From F23-B02 sp963633225 (GTDB taxonomy: Bacteria; Bacillota; Clostridia; Oscillospirales; Oscillospiraceae), in the NCBI GenBank assembly GCA_963633225.1, contig CAVGXR010000005.1:1-11260 (forward strand): a DNA stretch of 11,260 bases. Reading direction: 5' to 3'. Shown piece after piece: positions 1 through 6,999 of the stretch. The position numbers were made by a program, and so were the translations under genes. The notes under the pieces are model-generated. The model made no database searches, had not been told where the DNA came from, and saw only the letters and a list, made by a program, of their open reading frames with translations. The stretch's first letter is position 1, and the number at the start of each line of letters is the position of its first letter.

Positions 1-47
1 GGCGTCCGGGTAGAGACTTCAAATCCATATCATTTGCTATATATCGA
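1..47 (-). promoter_or_regulatory. Purine riboswitch aptamer, truncated by the left window edge
   Basis: Read on the minus strand, this stretch gives a P2 stem CAAAT/ATTTG enclosing the loop GATATGG, then the J2/3 core AAGTCTCTACC, then the start of P3 (CCGGACGCC). The AUAUGG loop and the UCUACC core are hallmarks of the purine (guanine/adenine) aptamer and line up with the B. subtilis xpt aptamer. The second half of P3, its loop, and the J3/1 pyrimidine that separates guanine from adenine sensors lie outside the window, so ligand choice cannot be read. The controlled gene is also outside, to the left; a purine permease or other purine gene is likely by family habit. The 5' boundary (P1 strand) is approximate. 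Confidence 0.88.
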
Positions 48-87
48 AAATATTCAGTTTTCAGCGTCTCTGATCGAGAACGCTTTT

Positions 88-116
88 AGCATATCAAGCG
101 CAGCGGCAAAAGTCAA
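88..116 (-). promoter_or_regulatory. Sigma-A-type promoter for the riboswitch transcript
   Basis: On the minus strand there is TTGACT (111-116), a 17-base spacer, and TATGCT (88-93). Transcription would start near position 81 and run into the purine aptamer. Both boxes are close to consensus and the spacing is ideal. The gene behind the riboswitch therefore need not depend on read-through from xpt. Confidence 0.75.
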
Positions 117-168
117 GACTGGGTTTTAGCCAAGTTTAACATTTTTTCGCCGTGATTTTTGTGCATGT

Positions 169-744
169 TTACTCCTGACAGAACACGATGCTGTCGTCGC
201 CCATCGACTCGATGCGGGCCAGCGACTCTATGCGCAGACCTCTTGCACGCAGCTTTTCGCCGCCGGGCTGGAAGGCCTTTTCTATCGCTATGGCAGCGCC
301 CACGACCTCGGCTCCGGCCTGCTCGACGATATCGCACAGTCCCTCGAGGGCTGCTCCGTTTGCGAGGAAGTCATCGACTATCAGCACCCTGTCGCCGGGA
401 TTGAGATAGCGCTTTGAAACGAGCACCTGCTTCGAGACCTGATGCGTGAAGGAATACACCGTCGTAGCGTAAACGTCATCCGAGAGGTTTATGGTCTTGC
501 TCTTTTTTGCAAAGACCACGGGGCAGCCGAACACGAGCCCCGTCAGAACTGCCATGCCGATGCCGGATGCCTCGATGGTGAGGATCTTGTTGACACCGTC
601 GTTTTCAAACAGTCTGTGTATCTCCTGTGCCATGCTGTAGCTCAGCTTCGGGTCGATCTGGTGATTTAAGAAGCTGTCCACCTTCAAAACTCCGCCGGGC
701 TTGACTACGCCGTCGCGCTTTATGCGCTCGATAAGCTCCTGCAT
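169..744 (-). CDS. xpt: Xanthine phosphoribosyltransferase
   Basis: This enzyme converts xanthine and PRPP to XMP in cytoplasmic purine salvage. The 191-residue product matches the family's usual length (about 190). It keeps the N-terminal KVDSFLNHQ segment (21-29), TIEASG (57-61), and the PRPP-binding loop VLIVDDFLANG (120-130), all close to B. subtilis Xpt. I chose ATG at 744. The in-frame GTG at 753 lies inside the Shine-Dalgarno sequence GAGGTGG, which sits 5 bases before the ATG, and the resulting N-terminus MQELIERIK fits the family. Its own promoter lies just upstream (782-810). Unusually, the purine riboswitch of this locus lies downstream of xpt, in front of the next gene, rather than in xpt's own leader, which is only about 30 bases long. 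I see no clear terminator between xpt and the riboswitch promoter. Confidence 0.95.
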   Translation of the reverse strand: MQELIERIKRDGVVKPGGVLKVDSFLNHQIDPKLSYSMAQEIHRLFENDGVNKILTIEASGIGMAVLTGLVFGCPVVFAKKSKTINLSDDVYATTVYSFTHQVSKQVLVSKRYLNPGDRVLIVDDFLANGAALEGLCDIVEQAGAEVVGAAIAIEKAFQPGGEKLRARGLRIESLARIESMGDDSIVFCQE

Positions 745-781
745 TTTGACCACCTCGCAAATTTATTATCGAATAAAACAC

Positions 782-810
782 ATTCTATCCGATTGCAGCA
801 CATTTCGCAA
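782..810 (-). promoter_or_regulatory. Promoter of xpt
   Basis: On the minus strand there is TTGCGA (805-810), a 17-base spacer, and TAGAAT (782-787). The start point would fall near 775, giving a leader of about 30 bases before the ATG at 744. That is too short for a purine aptamer. Confidence 0.65.
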
Positions 811-825
811 GACGGAATTTTGCCT

Positions 826-851
826 ATTTTCACAATGAGCTTTGTGAAAAT
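826..851. repeat. 10-bp inverted repeat in the xpt/transporter divergent region
   Basis: ATTTTCACAA (826-835) and TTGTGAAAAT (842-851) are perfect inverted copies around a 6-base spacer. TTGC (822-825 region, after a 2-base bulge) and GCAA (852-855) can extend the pairing. There is no U-run on either side, so it does not look like a terminator. It lies 15 bp upstream of the xpt -35 box and about 40 bp upstream of the symporter -35 box, which suits an operator. The cognate protein is unknown. Confidence 0.6.
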
Positions 852-890
852 GCAACAATTTTAAGCCCCAAACTTCATCATGTGCGCGGC

Positions 891-919
891 TTGCTATTAT
901 CGGCGGCGGCTGTTAAAAT
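891..919 (+). promoter_or_regulatory. Promoter of the symporter-deacetylase operon
   Basis: TTGCTA (891-896) and TAAAAT (914-919) are separated by 17 bases. The start point would be near 926, about 26 bases before the ATG at 952, with AGGAG at 941-945. Confidence 0.6.
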
Positions 920-951
920 AAAGGATGTATTAATTTATATAGGAGACTGTC

Positions 952-2427
952 ATGGAAGATCTCAAACAGAGGAAGAAAAATCTGATCATGTTCCCGCTCG
1001 GCACGGTCGGCAGGGATATGATATATTACCTTTTCACGAGCTGCATAATAACCTTCGTGCTGTTTACACGAAACCTCACGAACACGCAGTTCGGCGCGAT
1101 AACAGCCATCGTCGTTGCGGCACGAATATTCGACGCACTCAACGACCCCATCATGGGCAATATCATCGAGCGCACGCGCACGCGCTGGGGCAAGTTCAAG
1201 CCATGGCTCGTCATAGGCATACTCTCGACCTCGGTCGTCGTATACCTTGCCTTCAACACCGACCTGCAGGGCTGGAGCTTTGTCTGGTTCTTCGGCTTTA
1301 TCTATTTCATGTACTCGATAACCTACACGATGCATGACATCTCCTACTGGGGCATGGTTCCCGCGCTCTCGACCGAGGCGGACGCGAGAAACCAGTTTGC
1401 CTCGCGCGCAACGCTCTTTGCCGGCATCGGCGGAACGCTCGCGAGCGTCCTGATCCCCATATTCACCGTAGGCGACAAGGCCATCGGCGGCAGCACGACC
1501 ATTGCCTATGGCCGCATAGCGCTCATCATCTGCGTGCTTGCGCCGCTGTTTCTGTGCTTTACGATCTTCGGCGTGCGCGAAAGGCGCGAATACACCGAGG
1601 CTCCCCCCATCAGCTTCAAAAAAATATGGACTACCATCACCGGCAACGACCAGCTGCTGTGGATAAGTCTCATCTTTCTTCTTCAGCAGATAGGCAACGA
1701 CCACATCGTCGGCGGCATCGGTGCAACATACATTTACTTTGACTTTGGCTACGAGGGCGGCCTGTTCTCGCTGTTTTCCATCGTCGGCATGTCCGTCACG
1801 GCCTTTCTCATGATCTTCTACCCCGCTATTTCGCGGCATATAAAGCGCAAAAGGCTCATGACTATCCTCGCCTGCATTTCGATGGTCGGCTACGCGCTCA
1901 TGCTCGCCGCTGGGCTCGCCCTGCCGTCTACCATGCTCAAGTTCTGGATGATAACAGCCGGCTACGCGCTTTCAAACTTCGGTCAGTACGGCTACTATCT
2001 CATAATGATGATCTCCATCATAAACACCGTCGAGTACAACGAATACCTCACGGGCTCCCGCGACGAGGCGATAATCACCTCCCTGCGCCCCTTCCTTACA
2101 AAGCTTGCCTCGGCGCTGACCGTCCTCATAACGAACCTCAGCTACATCATCTTCGGCGTAACGCAGTACACCAACCGCATCTCCGATTTTGAAAACGAGT
2201 GCGCACGCAATCTTATCTCCGAGCAGGACAAGATAATGGCCATCGACAACGTGATCGCCGGCATCGAGCCGGTCAAAACGCTGGCGCTGCTGCTGTGCAT
2301 GATCCTCATTCCCTGCGTGCTCATGCTTCTGAGCTACTTCCTGTACAAGAAGCATTACAAGCTTGACGAGGACGAGTATGAGCGCATCTGCGGCGAGATA
2401 GCCGCCCGCAAGGAAGAAACGGCATGA
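952..2427 (+). CDS. GPH-type glycoside/cation symporter (MFS)
   Basis: This is a 491-residue membrane protein with about 12 hydrophobic segments. The N-terminal half carries the hallmark of the glycoside-pentoside-hexuronide:cation symporter family (MelB-like): DALNDPIMG at 61-69, where the aspartates correspond to the cation-site region of MelB, followed by the cytoplasmic loop RTRTRWGKFKPWL at 74-86. Length fits the family (450-500). It probably imports a sugar or glycoside with Na+ or H+; the substrate cannot be read from sequence. The start is supported by AGGAG 6 bases before the ATG, and a good promoter lies at 891-919. The stop overlaps the start of the next gene (ATGA), so the two are translationally coupled. 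The partner deacetylase suggests an N-acetylated or other acylated substrate (inference). A drug or peptide transporter is unlikely given the GPH motif. Confidence 0.88.
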   Translation: MEDLKQRKKNLIMFPLGTVGRDMIYYLFTSCIITFVLFTRNLTNTQFGAITAIVVAARIFDALNDPIMGNIIERTRTRWGKFKPWLVIGILSTSVVVYLAFNTDLQGWSFVWFFGFIYFMYSITYTMHDISYWGMVPALSTEADARNQFASRATLFAGIGGTLASVLIPIFTVGDKAIGGSTTIAYGRIALIICVLAPLFLCFTIFGVRERREYTEAPPISFKKIWTTITGNDQLLWISLIFLLQQIGNDHIVGGIGATYIYFDFGYEGGLFSLFSIVGMSVTAFLMIFYPAISRHIKRKRLMTILACISMVGYALMLAAGLALPSTMLKFWMITAGYALSNFGQYGYYLIMMISIINTVEYNEYLTGSRDEAIITSLRPFLTKLASALTVLITNLSYIIFGVTQYTNRISDFENECARNLISEQDKIMAIDNVIAGIEPVKTLALLLCMILIPCVLMLLSYFLYKKHYKLDEDEYERICGEIAARKEETA

Positions 2428-3188
2428 GCATAACGAAGCTTGCAATAGGTCTTGCCTCCCCTCTGCCGCGCATCGAGAGCTTTGAGCGATATCTTTTCAT
2501 CGGCCCGCATCCCGACGATATTGAGATCGGCGCGGGCGCGACGGCGGCAAAGCTCGCCGCCATGGGCAAAAAGCTCGCATTTTTGTGCTGCATCGACGGC
2601 AGGTACGGCTCCGGCACCGTGCCGCCGGAGGAGCTTATCCCCATACGTCAGGCCGAGGCCAAGGCTTCGGCGGAAAGGCTTGGCATTGCGGACGTTTCGT
2701 TCCTCCCCTTCTGCGACGGCGGCTTTTACGATGCGCAGGCGCTCAAAGCAGCAATGGCAAAGGCCATCGGCGAGTTTAAGCCCGATATCATATTCTGCCC
2801 CGACCCGCAGGTAAAAAGCGAGTGCCACCCCGATCACCTGAATGTGGGCAGGGCGGCCTCAGAGCTTGCATACCTTGCCCCTTACGAGGGCATAATGCAG
2901 CGCCGCGGAGCGGCCTCCGCCCCCGTGAAGGCGATAGCGTATTACATGACCGCCTCGCCAAACCGCTATGTGAAAACCTCGAAGGAGCTCCTCGAGCGTC
3001 AGCTTTCGGCAATATTCGACTGCCACAAAAGCCAGTTTCCCGACGGGAGCAGCGAGGGCAGAGCGATAGCCCTGTACCTGCGCATACGCTCGCTCGACTT
3101 CGGTCTGCGCAGCCTCTCTGCGCACGCCGAGGGCTTCCGCGTGCTCGACACGCTGCGTATGCACTGCCTGCCCGAGGCGGGGAAATAA
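2424..3188 (+). CDS. PIG-L/LmbE family deacetylase
   Basis: This 254-residue protein belongs to the PIG-L family of Zn-dependent N-deacetylases. The first metal/catalytic motif GPHPDDIEIG sits at 27-36 (H29, D31, D32) and the second, HPDHLN, at 135-140. Known members act on N-acetylglucosaminyl groups in GlcNAc-PI, mycothiol and bacillithiol precursors, diacetylchitobiose and antibiotic intermediates. No signal peptide is visible, so it should be cytoplasmic and would act on an imported or internally made substrate. Its ATG overlaps the symporter stop by 4 bases, and AAGGAAG 7-8 bases upstream serves as ribosome binding site. Together the pair suggests import of an N-acetylated glycoside followed by deacetylation (inference). 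A BshB-like bacillithiol role is a less likely alternative, as no bshA or bshC is nearby. The true substrate is unknown. Confidence 0.9.
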   Translation: MSITKLAIGLASPLPRIESFERYLFIGPHPDDIEIGAGATAAKLAAMGKKLAFLCCIDGRYGSGTVPPEELIPIRQAEAKASAERLGIADVSFLPFCDGGFYDAQALKAAMAKAIGEFKPDIIFCPDPQVKSECHPDHLNVGRAASELAYLAPYEGIMQRRGAASAPVKAIAYYMTASPNRYVKTSKELLERQLSAIFDCHKSQFPDGSSEGRAIALYLRIRSLDFGLRSLSAHAEGFRVLDTLRMHCLPEAGK

Positions 3189-3203
3189 AAATCAGATATG
3201 CAA

Positions 3204-3244
3204 AGATCCCACCGCTAAGCCATAACGGTGGGATCTCGTTTTTT
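3204..3244 (+). terminator. Rho-independent terminator between convergent operons
   Basis: The 11-bp perfect stem AGATCCCACCG (3204-3214) and CGGTGGGATCT (3226-3236), with an 11-base loop, is followed by CGTTTTTT. It lies 16 bases after the deacetylase stop. On the minus strand the same stem is followed only by TTTG, so it may also help end the convergent class V enzyme transcript, but less strongly. Confidence 0.9.
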
Positions 3245-3253
3245 CTGCAAGCC

Positions 3254-4534
3254 TTAGAGCTCGGCTATTTCCTTTGTTATGAGAAGATATTTCTCGATAT
3301 CCTGCTCGGTATGGCAGTGCAGCGGCGATACGCGGATCGCGCCGGTCGTGCCGATCGCCTCGACAGCGCGCTTGGAGTACGGGCTGGAATTGAGACGCTC
3401 AAACACGATAACGCCCCTCTTGCGGTATTCGAGCACCGCGTCGGAATACGACAGGTTCTTAAAGCCGATACCGACTATGAGGTCGCGTCTGGACAGGTCG
3501 GGATCATCGGCGTACACCTCGACACCTGGAATGCTGCGCAGACCGGCGGCATTTGCCGTGCCGTTGAGCATGAGCTCAAGCAGCGACTGCTCGTGCATAT
3601 GGATGCGCTTCATGCCTTCAACGTACTGCTCGCGGCGATCCTCAGATTCGGTAAACTGCTTTCCGAGCCAGCAAACATAATCGACAACGGCAGTCATGGC
3701 GGCGAAGTTGCCCGGGGTTGGCGAGCCGAGCTCCCATATCTTTGGGTCTCGTGCAAGCACCTTTCTGTGCGGGAGCAGAGCAACCCTGTCGGACACATAG
3801 CCGTAGCCCATGCCGCGGGTTCCGAAGAACTTGTAGGGGCCGAAGTTTACTCCGTCAAGCTTGAGCGCGTCAACATCCACCGCAGCATGAGGAATGTGCT
3901 GCACCGCGTCGGCAACGATGTATATATCGGGATTTATCTCCCTTGCCGCCTTTACGATGCCCTCCATGTCCATTATCGCGCCGGTGATGTTCGAGGCCCA
4001 CATGACGCTCAGAAGCGTCGTGGTCGGGGTCACGACCTTTTTGATGTCCTCGACCTCTATTCTGCCGCTTGCGGGGTTTGCTCCTACGACTCTGAACTCC
4101 TTGCCGGTCTTATCGCAATAATATTTTACCGCATCGAATGCGGAGGGATGCTCCATGACCGAGGTGACGGCATTGTCGCCGGGGCAGTTTTCGAGTATGG
4201 CTCCTACCGTCTGGAACATGACCTGAGAGGCCGTCATTTCGCTCACCAGAGCGCCGTCCTTCGCGCCGAAAACGACCTTCATTATGTCGTCTATACCCTG
4301 AAGCTGCACTCTCTTGAGGTCAAGAGAGCGGTTATGCGTTCTCTCGGGGCAATCGGGGTAGGCCTGATATTCCGCCTGCTTGAGGACGGATTCCTTCAGT
4401 CTCAGCGAGCCGCCGGAGTTTTCAAAGAACAGGCGCTCGCCGAACTCGGGGTCGGCATCGACATAGTAGAATCTGTCTTTTATCTCTGCGGACAGCTCCT
4501 TGCTGAACATGAATTTTTCACAACTGTCAGACAT
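3254..4534 (-). CDS. Class V PLP-dependent enzyme (NifS/SufS-like fold, no desulfurase cysteine)
   Basis: This 426-residue PLP enzyme has the aminotransferase class V fold. Visible landmarks are EHPS (128-131, PLP-stacking His129), SNITG (181-185), VADAVQH (207-213, with Asp209 for the pyridine nitrogen), and GPYKFFGTRG (232-241, with Lys235 as the likely Schiff-base lysine). A late IRVSPLH (400-406) supplies Arg401, a probable substrate-carboxylate anchor. The loop between about 380 and 400, where SufS/IscS carry the catalytic cysteine, reads NSSPYSKRAVEAIG and has none. This argues against sulfur transfer and for another reaction such as a lyase, epimerase or aminotransferase reaction. AAGGAG precedes the ATG. 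It lies 36 bp behind the NhaC-type transporter and is probably co-transcribed with it. The substrate is presumably what that transporter carries (inference). Exact activity is unknown. Confidence 0.8.
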   Translation of the reverse strand: MSDSCEKFMFSKELSAEIKDRFYYVDADPEFGERLFFENSGGSLRLKESVLKQAEYQAYPDCPERTHNRSLDLKRVQLQGIDDIMKVVFGAKDGALVSEMTASQVMFQTVGAILENCPGDNAVTSVMEHPSAFDAVKYYCDKTGKEFRVVGANPASGRIEVEDIKKVVTPTTTLLSVMWASNITGAIMDMEGIVKAAREINPDIYIVADAVQHIPHAAVDVDALKLDGVNFGPYKFFGTRGMGYGYVSDRVALLPHRKVLARDPKIWELGSPTPGNFAAMTAVVDYVCWLGKQFTESEDRREQYVEGMKRIHMHEQSLLELMLNGTANAAGLRSIPGVEVYADDPDLSRRDLIVGIGFKNLSYSDAVLEYRKRGVIVFERLNSSPYSKRAVEAIGTTGAIRVSPLHCHTEQDIEKYLLITKEIAEL

Positions 4535-4570
4535 GACTATTCTCCTTAAATTTATTTGTTTAACAGACGC

Positions 4571-5923
4571 TCAGTTTTTCTCAAACCTTCTGCCGATGCC
4601 TGTTATGATGCTGAGCGTGAACAGGATTATGAGCATATAGCTCTGATACAGGTACGGGAGATAATCGAGGAATGAGAAGCCGTCGGCTACGACTCCGCTC
4701 GCTATTGCAAGGCTGACGGCGTTAAGACCAACTGGGTTGTAGGGCACTATACCGGCAAACGCCGTGCCGAAGCCGTCGATTATATTCGAGCCTCTTGTTT
4801 TCTCGATATTGTGCTGTCCGAGTATCTTTTTCACGATGGGGCCTACGAATAGTATCGAAACGCTCGCAGCGCCGATGGCAAAGCCCGCAACGATCTCGAT
4901 AACGGCAGCCAGACCCTCCGCCTTGCGCGGGGTCGTTGCCCTTTTGGATATCCCCTCCATGAGCTTGTCCAGCTCGCCGCTGCGGTTGAGAAGCTCAAGC
5001 AGGGCAAACATGAAGAAGGAGAAGCAGATAACGTTCAGCATTCCGGTAAGACCGGCACCGATCGGGCCGTCTGCTGCGACCAGCTTGGCCGGCTCAACAA
5101 AGCCGAATACCAGAAGGAAAACGAATCCGATCATATCGCACACGAGCAGGGTCCCGACGAGGTTCCAGCCCCTGAGCATGAGAATTACCATGATAACGGG
5201 AATGACCAGCATCAGAAGCGTCATCGAGCTGCTCGAATCGGCAAGCTCGGGAAGCGCGGCAGTGGTAGCGGTCTTGAAGCCCATTATGATAAACAGAACC
5301 GCAGAAACAGCGGCTGCGATAAGCGCATAGGGCAGCCTTGTGCGGACAACGTCTCTCACCTCTGCACCCTGAGTGACGGCAGACGCTATGGTCGTGTCGG
5401 AAATGGGCGCGAGGTTATCGCCGAACACTGCGCCGCTGACTATCGCACCGGCTATGAGCGCCGGTGATGCGCCTACGGCTGTCGAGGCAGGAAGCAGGAC
5501 GGGCATTACCGCGATTATCGCACCGTTAGATGTACCCGTTGAAACCGAGATAAGGCAGCTTGCCAAAAATCCTATCAGCGGCAGGAACGCAGCGTTGAGT
5601 CCAAGGCTCGTCATCGCCCAGATAAGGCCGTTTATAAGGCCGCTCTGTCTGAGCTCCTGAGAGAGGATACCGGCCAGCAGGAAGGCGAAAATTATCACGC
5701 AGAGCGTTTTGTTTCTTATGCCCTCCACTACCGCTTCCTCGAACTCCTTTTTGTCCTTAGCCAAAAGGAATGCAACGCAGAGTCCTGCGAAGCCCGCCAT
5801 ACAGAAAAGGACCAGCGACACCATCCGCATTGCTGCGATCAGTATCATGCATGCCATGAAGACAAGCAGCGGAACAAATGCGCCGAAGCTCCCTCCGTAA
5901 AATTTTAACTTGCTTTCATTCAT
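4571..5923 (-). CDS. NhaC-family antiporter
   Basis: This 450-residue integral membrane protein has roughly 11-12 hydrophobic segments. The signature GDNLAPISDTTIAS in its middle is typical of the NhaC Na+/H+ antiporter family, which also includes exchangers of organic acids and probably amino acids (for example MleN). AAGGAG precedes the ATG at 5923. The downstream class V PLP enzyme is 36 bp away in the same direction, and an RpiR regulator is divergent. That context favours a substrate transporter for an amino compound over a pure housekeeping Na+/H+ exchanger (inference). Inverted repeats in the shared upstream region (5977-6078) may control it. I found no near-consensus promoter for it; TTGAAA (5990-5995) with TTAATT (5966-5971) at 18 bases is a weak candidate. 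Confidence 0.85.
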   Translation of the reverse strand: MNESKLKFYGGSFGAFVPLLVFMACMILIAAMRMVSLVLFCMAGFAGLCVAFLLAKDKKEFEEAVVEGIRNKTLCVIIFAFLLAGILSQELRQSGLINGLIWAMTSLGLNAAFLPLIGFLASCLISVSTGTSNGAIIAVMPVLLPASTAVGASPALIAGAIVSGAVFGDNLAPISDTTIASAVTQGAEVRDVVRTRLPYALIAAAVSAVLFIIMGFKTATTAALPELADSSSSMTLLMLVIPVIMVILMLRGWNLVGTLLVCDMIGFVFLLVFGFVEPAKLVAADGPIGAGLTGMLNVICFSFFMFALLELLNRSGELDKLMEGISKRATTPRKAEGLAAVIEIVAGFAIGAASVSILFVGPIVKKILGQHNIEKTRGSNIIDGFGTAFAGIVPYNPVGLNAVSLAIASGVVADGFSFLDYLPYLYQSYMLIILFTLSIITGIGRRFEKN

Positions 5924-5976
5924 TGTTTCTAGCTCCTTTCTTGGCCATACGGCCTTCTCTGCTTAAATTAACGCAC

Positions 5977-6012
5977 AAAAACCCTTGATTTTCAATAGTT
6001 TTTCGGGTTTTT
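5977..6012. repeat. Imperfect hairpin with A/T flanks upstream of the NhaC gene
   Basis: AAAAACCC (5977-5984) and GGGTTTTT (6005-6012) are perfect inverted copies 20 bases apart, with a small inner TTGA/TCAA stem. On the minus strand the structure ends in a run of T, like a weak attenuator in front of the NhaC-type gene. The stem has only three G-C pairs, so the role is uncertain. Confidence 0.35.
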
Positions 6013-6021
6013 GACATTTGG

Positions 6022-6078
6022 TATTGCATTTTCGGCAATATGTGCAATATAATGTTGTTGCGGCGGCAACATATGTTG
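6022..6078. promoter_or_regulatory. Cluster of inverted repeats, probable RpiR operator region
   Basis: Three dyads lie within 57 bp of the divergent RpiR/NhaC region. They are TATTGCA (6022-6028) with TGCAATA (6043-6049); TGTTGC (6056-6061) with GCAACA (6066-6071); and the perfect palindrome CAACATATGTTG (6067-6078). GCAATAT also occurs as a direct repeat (6035-6041 and 6044-6050). The first dyad covers the RpiR promoter and the other two lie just after its -10 box, as expected for autoregulation. Which of them the protein binds is inference. Confidence 0.5.
6024..6053 (+). promoter_or_regulatory. Promoter of the RpiR-family regulator gene
   Basis: TTGCAT (6024-6029) and a perfect TATAAT (6048-6053) are separated by 18 bases. 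The promoter overlaps the TATTGCA/TGCAATA inverted repeat described separately. An in-frame upstream codon at 6018 lies inside the promoter, which supports the start at 6126. Confidence 0.65.
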
Positions 6079-6125
6079 TAGCCCTGTCTGCACAAAGCCA
6101 AAAAGCGCAGCGAAAGGAGCACATT

Positions 6126-6986
6126 ATGGATAAATCACCAGATCTGAAGGAGCGCATAAAATCGGTTCAGCTTTCAAAAACCGAGGCTCGCATAGCCGAA
6201 CGCTTTCTCGAGCTGGACACCTCCCTGAGCTTTACGACGGCAAAGGATATCGCGTTTGAGCTCGATGTGAGCGACACCTCCGTCATAAGGACCTGCCGGA
6301 AGCTCGGCTACAGCGGCTACAGCGAGCTGCAGGAGCAGCAGCAGGCGCTCATTTCGGCATACATCGGCGACGGAAAATATATCATTCCCCGCGATCAGGT
6401 CGAGAGCAAATTCAAAGAATATCGCGGCAGCAGCCTGTCCATATGTCAGGAGTTTGCGCTCGAAAACCTGTCGAGCGTTCTGCGCAGGAACGAGCCCGAT
6501 ATCTTCCGTGCGGCAGCCGATATCATTTACAAGAGCAATCATATCTACATTGCAGGCTTCCGCGGTATGGCCGGCATGGCGGAATCGCTCGGCGTTCTGC
6601 TGCACCAGTATATTCCCTTTGTCGATTTCTATGACAAGGTGGATACGGGCTGCGTCGAAAAGGCCATCGACCTTGGCAAGGACGACTGCATGATACTGCT
6701 GAGCGTAGAGCGCTATTCCAAAATGACCCGCACGCTTGCCGAAATTGCAATAGAGCGGGGCTGCCGTCGGATCGCCATAGTTGACAAGCTGAGCGCTCCC
6801 GCAGCCTACAAGGCCGACCTTGTCATTCTCTCCGAGTTTGCGGGGCCTACCGCCATGAACTCGTTCATAGCCACGCAGTTTATAGTAGAGCTTCTCATCT
6901 TCGAGATAAGCCGTCTGAAGGGCACTTCACAGCAGGCGCGGCTTTCCTACCTCGATCAAAGCCTTGATAAGCTCGAGCTTTATTAA
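6126..6986 (+). CDS. RpiR/MurR-family transcriptional regulator with SIS domain
   Basis: This 286-residue two-domain regulator has an N-terminal helix-turn-helix of the RpiR type (about 10-80; TTAKDIAFELDVSDTSVIRT lies at 37-56). A C-terminal SIS domain spans about 125-262, with the core HIYIAGFRGMAG (139-150) and LLSVERYSK (191-199). SIS domains bind phosphosugars or related anionic ligands. This sub-type, with a RYSK sequence where sugar-isomerase SIS domains have SxSG, may respond to something else. I chose ATG 6126 because AAAGGAG sits 6 bases before it and longer in-frame readings start inside the promoter. It is divergent from the NhaC transporter and PLP enzyme, so it most likely controls them and itself. 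The ligand is unknown. Its 3' end is followed after 13 bases by a two-hairpin terminator module. Confidence 0.92.
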   Translation: MDKSPDLKERIKSVQLSKTEARIAERFLELDTSLSFTTAKDIAFELDVSDTSVIRTCRKLGYSGYSELQEQQQALISAYIGDGKYIIPRDQVESKFKEYRGSSLSICQEFALENLSSVLRRNEPDIFRAAADIIYKSNHIYIAGFRGMAGMAESLGVLLHQYIPFVDFYDKVDTGCVEKAIDLGKDDCMILLSVERYSKMTRTLAEIAIERGCRRIAIVDKLSAPAAYKADLVILSEFAGPTAMNSFIATQFIVELLIFEISRLKGTSQQARLSYLDQSLDKLELY

Positions 6987-6999
6987 ACCCGCAGGCAAA

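Noticed and set aside
745..753. GTG at 753 as the start of xpt
   Set aside because: The GTG is part of the GAGGTGG ribosome binding site for ATG 744, and the shorter protein matches the family N-terminus.
913..1839. A 308-codon open frame on the minus strand
   Set aside because: It lies fully antisense to the symporter, is very rich in charged residues, and has no recognisable domain or supported start.
3254..4534. Naming the class V enzyme a cysteine desulfurase (SufS)
   Set aside because: The catalytic cysteine loop is missing, no sufBCD genes are adjacent, and the transporter and regulator context points elsewhere.
2822..4549. A 575-codon open frame on the plus strand
   Set aside because: It runs in the same direction as the deacetylase gene but in another frame, and then antisense through the whole class V enzyme gene. 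It crosses a strong terminator, has no family features, and is a composition artefact of GC-rich codons.
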